From Fennellomyces sp. T-0311 (Eukaryota > Mucoromycota > Mucoromycetes > Mucorales > Lichtheimiaceae), in assembly GCA_025266875.1 (NCBI GenBank), contig JALLLT010000031.1, forward strand, positions 434,001 through 498,000: a stretch of 64,000 bases of DNA, in the 5' to 3' direction. Of this stretch, positions 57,279-64,000 are shown one piece after another. The notes under the pieces were generated by a model. That model was not told where the DNA came from, did not search any database, and worked only from the letters and a program-made list of their open reading frames with translations. How positions within the stretch are numbered: position 1 is the first letter of the stretch; each line of letters begins with the position of its first letter. The translations under genes were made by a program, and so were the position numbers.

Positions 57279-60200
57279 CGTTTGTCTACCAGTCTCAGAA
57301 TTTTCACGGATGAGACCCCCCATTAATTTCATTTTCCGATATGATTTTTTTTTTGGTTTTTTTTTGGTAAGCCACACATTCTCTTTCTCCTCACATTTAC
57401 CATGGAAGATTTACGACGATGCTCAAATTGTAGATGCTTTTGAATGAATTCTCTCTTCAGAGGGAGAACCGAAAGTTTTTCTACATGTGCTGTTTGCAGG
57501 AGAAGACAGAGCAATAGGGGACGTACTGCATCCGAGTTTGCACTGTCGTTGGACGACCTGATTGACGAACTTCCATCGGGAACTGACGGTAATGGGCTCC
57601 ATTAAAGGAGAAAAGGCGTATTTAAAGTTCATGTGTATGTTTAGATGGTGTTTCGTATGTACAAGAGTCCGATGTTCTTATCGACGGTCCGATGCTGGAA
57701 ATCACCAGTGATCGCGCGTTGCTTGATTATGTTGTTCATCGTATTGGAGAACGCGATGGATACCAGTACTCTTTTCGGTCACTTGGTAACACGCGATTAC
57801 AAACAGCGATTGCATTTCGGTATGCCTGTCGGCAGGATGCTAGTGTGCAGCGCCAAGTACCAGATGCAGATCGCGTTCGCCTGCATCATCGGATGGCAAT
57901 GTACAACTGCCGTGGGACGATATACGGTTTCATTGACAGGGAAAGAGGGTTTATTTACCTGATGATCAAGCATCAAATGGCTCATCCTGTCGATGAACCT
58001 CTTGATAATGTTCGCGTGGAAATGCCACAAGATGTCCGGCAGTTTGTTGTGGATAATGCCGAGGACGACGCACCCCAACGAATGTACCGACGTATGGTAC
58101 ACCAGTTTCCGAATGCAAGTGGAACTGTAACCCAGTCGCAGGTAAGTAAAATAGGATGCGGTGATGTTGATACGTTGGCATTATGATAGATCTATGCGCT
58201 GTGGGCCAGAACAACCATGCATCGGTATCAATTGGATGCCAATCAACTCACATCTGCAATCATGCACATCGCGAGTGGAATAAACGGAATTCGTAAGGTA
58301 TGTGAAAGATAACCATGTGTGCATAACGGTAGCTGTATACGCGATGATCACTATGCTACACTAATGGTAGATACAGTATGTAGTATATATATATTTATGG
58401 TGAATGAAATAAACAGATTTTCCACCTCTCTATGAATGGATTTACTGGTGTTGGATTTGTTACAGAGCTATTCAACGCTGCATGCTCGCCACAAGTGATT
58501 GAGTTCCATGTCGACTCAACATTCAAGACGAATCGGATGGGGTACGAGCTTTTTGGTGTCGTAGCAAATTTCAATGGGAGTGGCTTCCCTATTGCATATA
58601 TGCTTTGTGGGGCCAATAATGCGCGTGTAACAGATGCAGTAAGGAGACCTTCTAGAATGGTATTTGTCCATAGGTTTTTCCGGTGTCTGCATAACAATGG
58701 TTTACGACCAACGTTTATGTTTTCGGATAAGGATCAGGGCCAGATAAACGCCATTGAAGGAGTCTTTGGTCGTGATTCGTTGCGCCTGTGCCTATGGCAT
58801 ATTGATCACGCCGTTAAGTTGCGACTGAATGAGAATAAGATCAGAGATCCTCATTATGATGTTTACGCTGCACGTCGCGAGTTCCCTTTTGTTTCGACCC
58901 AATTTCTACCAACAGAAGATCGTAGTGGGAAGCTCTGTCCTGATGCGGATAACAGAGAGCAAATCCTGTCCATGATCCGAAAGCATTACCATTTACATCC
59001 GCATATCCCTCTTCCAGGTGGTACGTCATAAGTATGGCTTATGTACATATGAGTGTTGCTGACGTAGCGTTTAGTTGGCTATGTGTCTGCAGACACCATA
59101 CGTATGAATGCCAGGCGTGAGATGTACGACTATTGCGTCCAACACGACCTCCCGGACGTGTGGGTGTACATGTACAACCGCTGGTACAAGCAGTTATGGT
59201 GGCATCGATGGGCCCGCAGTGCACGTCCCGCACACATTCCGATGGCCAAGACAACAATGATGATTGAAGCACAATGGCGAGTATTGAAAAGAGATTTTCT
59301 CTTGAATCTCCCTCGGCCTAGGCTTGATATGTTGATATATATCATCACAACTCAACAGCTTCCGCTGATCAGGGCAAAGTTTGAGTTAAAGATTATTAAT
59401 CGACGCCAAACTTTACAATGGGAGAGGAAGTTCGCAAAGGCATGGCAAGTCCACACCGAAACACTTCGAGACTCCGGTGAAAACCCTGATGCAGATGCAC
59501 TGTATATGCCATCTTTGGAGTATTGGACCTGTGGTTGTCCATCCTTTGTTGATAGCAAATTTATGCTGTGTAAACACTTGGTCAGCCGCCACAACATTGC
59601 TAGACAGACAACAGCACTTTACGCTGCCCGCAGTGTTTACATTCATCGTAAACATACTACGCCTTATGTGGAAATTAAGAGAGTATGTTTGCATGATAGA
59701 AATTAACACGATATGTGTTGTTTCTAACTTAATTCATTATATACATATAGCATAGAGAGTATCCACTTCGCCTGATCCAACTTCCTCCCCGTTGGCAGCC
59801 CGGTAACCAGCAGCCTAATTCGCGCCCTGGAAATATCTTGCCTACAGATATTGTGGATATCTTTATCCAGGAAGGTAGGTTAATTACTTGCAATAATATA
59901 GAATTAAGGTGCGTATCGCAGTGCTAAGAATAACACTACACGTGAACTTGTAGAAGCAGCAACCGAACTACCTGCTTTAGGTGAAGATGCCCTTAGTGGG
60001 AATGAAGACGATAATGATCGTGTATCGCTGGTCGATTACGGCGACGAGGAGAATTCGGACGATGATGATGAAGAAGAACGGGTAGTTGACGATGATGATA
60101 TTGATAATATCATTGTGATTGGCGACGATGACGGCGATGAAAACGAACAACCAGCTATACCAGCTGAAAGTGCTGACGAATCAAGCACTTTTGATGATGG

Positions 60201-60898
60201 TGGTGATTTGTGGGCTCGCATGGGCAACCTTGAAGAATCTCTGCTCCTGTCATACCAACAACATCAGCAGGTGCTTCAGCAATACCGCGAATCATTACGT
60301 CAACTACAACAGCACCGTGATGCATATCGGAACATATTACCGCCCAACCAACGTCAAGTATTCGACAACGCATTTGAGCGCAACAATACCGATCGATACC
60401 TAGCAGTAGTTCGCCAACATCGTAATTCACGAACACGTACAAATACAACACGCAGTGGTTATCATCCATACACTCGATACTATCCATAGACAAACACATT
60501 CTCTGTTCTTTTTCATATTTTTTTTCTTTCATTTTCTCGTCCTCATTTCTTTCGTTTCACATTCTTTATTGCATATAGACTTTATTGATCATAGAATACT
60601 TTTATGTTTTACTACATTTTTAGACATTCTGTCACATGTACGATGTAGTAAGTCTTATCAGAAGGAGGGCAATTTGTAGCTGGTTAGTGCGTAAAGATGT
60701 CATAGACTGGTTTTAAGGTAGATTTAACAAATGCATAATTTACAGAAGTCACCCCTACGTGAACTACTCATCCGCAAAGTCCGCCATCCGTGAAAATATC
60801 CCCTCCCCCCAAAATCCGTGAAGCCAACCAATCAGTGCCTATTTTTTCCTTATCGGAGTGTATCCATCCGTGAAAATTCTGAGACTCGTAGGCTATGT
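57279..60898 (+). mobile_element. MULE3: Mutator-like element inserted into the Harbinger intron
   Basis: Inverted ends share AGTCTCAGAATTTTCACGGA (left from about 57,290; right, inverted, to about 60,887). The 9-bp GTATTATTC lies on both sides (57,270-57,278 and 60,899-60,907). The ends match MULE2 in the inner part (AATTTTCACGGATG) but differ in the adjoining bases (GTCTCAG versus GTTTCCA). The transposase gene has one premature stop. Confidence 0.86.
57402..60489 (+). pseudogene. MULE3 transposase gene with one stop near its start
   Basis: Exons 57402-57588, 57645-58141, 58190-58297, 58417-59020, 59075-59682, 59751-59874, 59954-60489 (888 codons) copy the MULE2 plan; exons 1, 2, 3 and 6 have exactly the same length (187, 497, 108, 124 nt). 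A TGA at codon 14 (57,441-57,443) stands where MULE2 has Arg, so CGA to TGA is likely. All DDE and SWIM motifs downstream are intact: EFHVDSTFKTNRMGYELFGV, MFSDKDQGQINAIEGVFG, LCLWHIDHA, MMIEAQWRVLKRDF, CGCPSFV...CKHLVS. A downstream ATG or readthrough could still give a protein lacking the N-terminal zinc pairs. Confidence 0.82.
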
Positions 60899-61670
60899 GT
60901 ATTATTCTGGCATCTGTTTCATATGCAAAGCTATAGCTAATCAACTTTCAACTATTAAAGATACCTGCGAACAAGAAAGCCGAGAAATACTGAACCTCCC
61001 CCCTTGACAACTTCGAGCTTTTAGATGCACTTTTCCATAAAAGTAGTGCCACCGGTTCCCGGGCAAAGTCGTCCAGCAAGAAGACGACAACGGGAGAAGA
61101 CCAAGATCCAGGCAACGACGAGGCAGATGTCGGCGAGGGTAATGACAAGTCATGTGAAAGCGATGTCATTCAAGATTCCGAAAACTCTGGTGATTCAGAT
61201 TCGTCATCTGATAGTGATGATGACGGTGTTGTGAATATCTTGGCCAGAAGACGTACGGAATCACCTTCCGCCCCACCCGATCCAAAGCGACGACGAGTCA
61301 CCCAAGGTGTAATGGTCAGCGATGCTCTGATGGCGATTGCAGAAGAGAGCAAACGCACAAGAGAGGCAAAGGAGCAAGAATCTCTGGGAAGCATTGCCAA
61401 GGCGCTGAAAACGGTGCAGGACAGACGTTGGTTGGGTATAGACGATTTTTTTGCTTTGGAGGATGTGTTCTATGCTGAAGAGAGAAAAGCTGCATCGTTC
61501 AATATTTTTACGAAGGAGAACCAGATTGCATGGCTGAAGAAAGAGCTCCCTGGTGTTGAAATAAATGTTGATGAAGACCAATAGGTCGTTTTAGAATACT
61601 GTAAAACCTTGTTTACTTTAATAGTAGCACTGAGAGAGCGAGAACAACAATAAACGATTTGGATGGGATT

Positions 61671-62959
61671 TTATGTCCTTTTCCTTTGTGAATACTTGTC
61701 CCACATAGCAGTGGCGATTCTGTTACGCATCTCCTTGGCATCTTTACAGAGATCGGATCTCTCTTCTTTGGATATAGGCCCATCAGACATTCGTTGGTTA
61801 TTTTTGCGCTTGGCAAGCTCCTTTCTTATGTATCTCCTTTCAATCTTATCCTGCCCGTCTGTTAGGCGAATAAAATTTTGTAATCCACAGAGAGCCGTAA
61901 CAAGATCAACCTGAAGTAAAATATTAATATGAGATATCTATATCTGGGGTGGAGTTTAGTCTCTTACTTGACTGTCGAATGGATATTCATTCATTTTTGT
62001 AAGGATTGGGAATCGCTTTTTTAAGATACCAAAGATGCGCTCAACAGCATTGCGTAACGATGCATGACGCAAATTGAAAAGCTCTTCTTTATTCCGTGGA
62101 CTATGAAAGTTAATTGAGGATCCTTATTCAGTACATTAACAACTCAACCACAGGTATATACATTTACATACCGTCGCTTTCCTTGCTCCCATTCACGAAG
62201 ATGATAACGGACTCCTCTGTACGGTGTCATCATCTCAGTTGTCAACACGAATCCTGCATCACCAAGGTAGTATTTGCCAGGAGGCACAACAAGTTCATCC
62301 TTCTGTTGTGCTGCTGCTAGAAGTTGGCTATCATGAGCTGATCCCTCCCAGCCAGCAAGTACGTAAACAAATTGCAAGTCAAAGCTGCATGCAATTAAGC
62401 AGTTCTGCGACGTAAAGCCTTTACGGTTTACAAAAGGCAGCATTGGCATACCTTTCACCATAGCAGGGATATGTGTACCGTCGATGGCGCCAACACAATC
62501 GTTAAAGAATGGTGAGAACCTTGTTCCACTGGCAATCTCCTTGGGGACATCATTTCCATTGGGCTGAATCAGGAGAGTACAGGCAAAGGAGTGCATTGCT
62601 TTCAGAGACTTATGAAAGTAATCTGAGATAGTCGAACCAGAATGTCCAAATCTATGCTGAGTGGCGCGGTTGCCTACTGCATTATTGACAATGTACAGGA
62701 AAACAAAAAATTGCTCCTCAACCGTGCTACGTCTGGTGTCCTTCATTCCGTGCCTTTTGAGGTTCTTGATTAACCTACGGAACGCGACTTTGCTCATACG
62801 GGACTGCTCAAAAAAGACACTGTTGCTTCCAGCCAAGAGCTTTGTAACATAGGCTTTGCCTTCGTTGGGATCTGGATGTCTCACGTCCTTGTCTAGGAAT
62901 TGGTTGGTATACCAAACTCCAGCTAGTCTTGCGGCTTCGAGGAGAGTTTCTTGTTCCAT
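61671..62959 (-). CDS. PIF/Harbinger transposase (HARBI1-like), intact
   Basis: Three exons (62172-62959, 61968-62100, 61671-61910) give 386 residues with no break. The DDE triad is seen: first Asp in VGAIDGTHIPA, second in YYLGDAGFVL, Glu in NAVERIFGILKKRF. An N-terminal helical region (FFEQSRMSKVAFRRLIKNLK) gives the DNA-binding part. The C-terminus is basic (KDAKEMRNRIATAMWDKYSQ, KRT). Start ATG at 62,959 is the first in the frame after an in-frame stop region. Together with the Myb/SANT partner (now broken) it would move the element, so mobilisation may need the partner from another copy. Confidence 0.92.
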
Positions 62960-63449
62960 AATAAAAAATAAAATGTAAGAAAAAGTATGAGAAAGAAGAA
63001 GCTTTACACAGATTTACTGTGCATATTAATGATTCTGGCTTATTCCTGCTTACGTACTCAATATGAAAACCTTTCAAATGAAAAGGTCCATTTCTTTGTT
63101 TTTATAATTCTTGATAGAACATATATATAAAGCGATATGTGTTTACCACTTTTGCACATGCTTTCATGGTAGTGGTAACATATAAGCTTTTTGTTTAAAG
63201 ATATATCGTAAATTTTAGAGTGGACGTGCATAATTTTTTATGGGTTGCTGAATGTGGGAAAATGTGCATAGAATTGATTTTCACAAAAAAAGCAGGTCTG
63301 AGCTGATTCTCAAAAAATCAAATTTTGGCTCTCATAATCACTTTTGAAATGGCGTCCCGAACGCAACAAAAAAATTGATTTCGCCCAGAATTAATTTTCG
63401 CCATTTAAAATGGTAAAAAATCGATTTTTTTGGTTATCTGAACGCGCTC

Positions 63450-63565
63450 TATATTGTGAGCAGGGAAACTGTGTTTATAGGACTTGATTTTAGCGTTTAT
63501 AGAGAGGGTAATAAGGTTTATTTTATTTTATTCAGGGTGAATAATGAATTTTGAACGTCATTCAG
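63450..63565. other. Right flank of Harbinger element
   Basis: AT-rich, no gene. Contains the TAT duplication partner directly after 63,449 and leads into the dispersed repeat. Confidence 0.3.
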
Positions 63566-63662
63566 TTATACTGTTTTCTAATACTAAAAATATATACAAT
63601 GATGCTGCAGTACATAGTAGATACCATTAATCTTGACAAAGAGAAAGTATTCAGCTAAGCAT
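63566..63662 (+). repeat. Dispersed ~95-bp repeat, copy B
   Basis: Matches 46,525-46,624 (see there): TTATACTGTTTTCTAATACT, AAAAATATATACAATGA, then a diverged half with CTTGA and GCATTAC. Lies 117 bp to the right of the Harbinger end and directly left of the phased TTGGG array. Confidence 0.7.
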
Positions 63663-63699
63663 TACTGGATTTTTCCTCATAATTAGGAAGGCTTTATTT

Positions 63700-63932
63700 T
63701 TCGGATTGGGACGTGCCGAATTTCTACTTTGGGAATAGAGTATTTTTGGATTGGGAACTGTGATTTTAGTATTGGGAAGCACAATAAAATTATTGGGAGG
63801 TGTCCTTTTCTCTGATTGGGAGGCTTAATACCGTGATTTGGGGGCTCATGTATTATCTTATTGGGAGGTTCAGAAAAACCATTTGGGAGCAACGACATCT
63901 TCATATTGGGATACTTGACTTATATTAGGGGG
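63700..63932. repeat. Phased array of TTGGGA motifs every ~22 bp
   Basis: TTGGG starts at 63706, 63729, 63751, 63772, 63793, 63816, 63838, 63861, 63883 and 63906, followed by a weaker TTAGGGG at 63927. Spacings are 21-23 bp, about two DNA turns. The words between motifs are not conserved. The array is 10-11 units long; the remaining 68 bp to the window edge (63,933-64,000) show no further TTGGG. Confidence 0.75.
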
Positions 63933-64000
63933 TTTCAGAGTTGAAAATGTGGTTGCATATGCAAAGCATAAACTTTTTGACATAAAATCTGATTAGCTGA

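Larger units (their letters stand above)
56801..61584 (+). pseudogene. Harbinger Myb/SANT-like accessory gene split by MULE3
   Basis: Exons 56801-57052 and 57116-57238 code a Myb/SANT-like domain (TASWNDERDVFFVEQLLEQA, FGVKYDKLQFTNRL, and HVWDAYLK). The intron donor GTAAGT at 57,239 is followed 40 bp later by MULE3 (57,279-60,898). The acceptor is at 60,960, so without MULE3 the intron would be about 93 nt. Exon 3 (60961-61584) codes a Ser/Asp/Lys-rich middle (FELLDALFHKSSATG, SSSDSDDDG) and a helical C-terminus (KRTREAKEQESLGSIAKALK). A TGA at 60,991-60,993, eleven codons into exon 3, breaks the frame; CGA to TGA would explain it. The protein normally helps the transposase enter the nucleus and bind ends. 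Confidence 0.78.
56337..63449. mobile_element. PIF/Harbinger element, 7.1 kb, with a nested MULE
   Basis: The left end is GAGCGCGTTCGGATA at 56,337 and the right end, in reverse complement from 63,449, is GAGCGCGTTCAGATA; TAT flanks both sides. Longer AT-rich subterminal regions of similar, partly inverted sequence run about 110-160 bp inward (for example AATTTTCGC words). It carries the two genes expected of Harbinger: a Myb/SANT-like gene (+) and a DDE transposase (-), convergent. Removing MULE3 plus one 9-bp duplication leaves about 3.5 kb, the normal size for such elements. Confidence 0.85.

Noticed and set aside
63700..63932. CRISPR array reading of the phased repeats
   Set aside because: The conserved core is only about 6-7 bp, the period is 22 bp and the genome is fungal; no cas-like genes are present.
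1..64000. tRNA and rRNA genes
   Set aside because: No cloverleaf-compatible A and B box pair or rRNA-like conserved block was recognised by eye on either strand; a covariance-model scan would be decisive.

Overview
The window is nuclear DNA of a filamentous fungus, most likely an early-diverging one of the Mucoromycota/Mucorales type. Signs are the many short GT-AG introns (about 35-75 nt), a white-collar-1 type LOV/PAS photoreceptor, a white-collar-like degenerate zinc finger, a Rim13/PalB calpain, a condensin subunit and a eukaryotic transposon fauna. Nothing looks prokaryotic. Species cannot be fixed from sequence alone. Exon models below were made by eye from splice signals and frame.

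Left half (1-36,800) is gene-dense housekeeping DNA: a divergent start of a secreted protein (36-90, -), a PMC1-type Ca2+-ATPase (+), a glycine-rich GPI-anchored repeat protein (-), the proteasome chaperone PSMD9/Nas2 (+), a minimal Swp1/ribophorin II (+), a calpain-7/Rim13 protease (-), glycine cleavage H protein (-), a gene-poor stretch with a pogo-like non-autonomous element (14,324-15,276), a WC-1-like photoreceptor (+), eEF1B-gamma (+), a secreted unknown (-), a C2H2 regulator with a 16-nt micro-exon (-), condensin subunit 1 (-), a small SMP-like protein (+), an unknown small protein (-), REI1/ZNF622 (+), TFB3/MAT1 (+) and a WWE-like protein (-).

Right half (37,000-64,000) is a transposon graveyard with nested insertions: a hAT-like non-autonomous element, an IS630/Tc1-like element with a single in-frame stop, three related Mutator-like elements (MULE1-3) carrying a seven-exon transposase gene with a MULE DDE core and SWIM zinc finger, a Ty3/gypsy reverse transcriptase fragment cut by an LTR-like sequence, a decayed Crypton tyrosine recombinase, a truncated second IS630-like copy, a ~97-bp hAT-like MITE, and a 7.1-kb PIF/Harbinger element. 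The Harbinger transposase is intact, but the intron of its Myb/SANT partner gene is occupied by MULE3. MULE2 has an intact 881-residue transposase, matching TIRs and a 9-bp target duplication, so it looks young.

The least explained signals are an array of ten TTGGG motifs spaced 21-23 bp apart at the right edge (63,706-63,910), a shared ~95-bp repeat that lies next to it and also beside MULE2, a coiled-coil gene whose 3' end reads into the MULE1 terminal repeat, and a set of premature stops in transposon genes most of which fit single C-to-T (or G-to-A) transitions.
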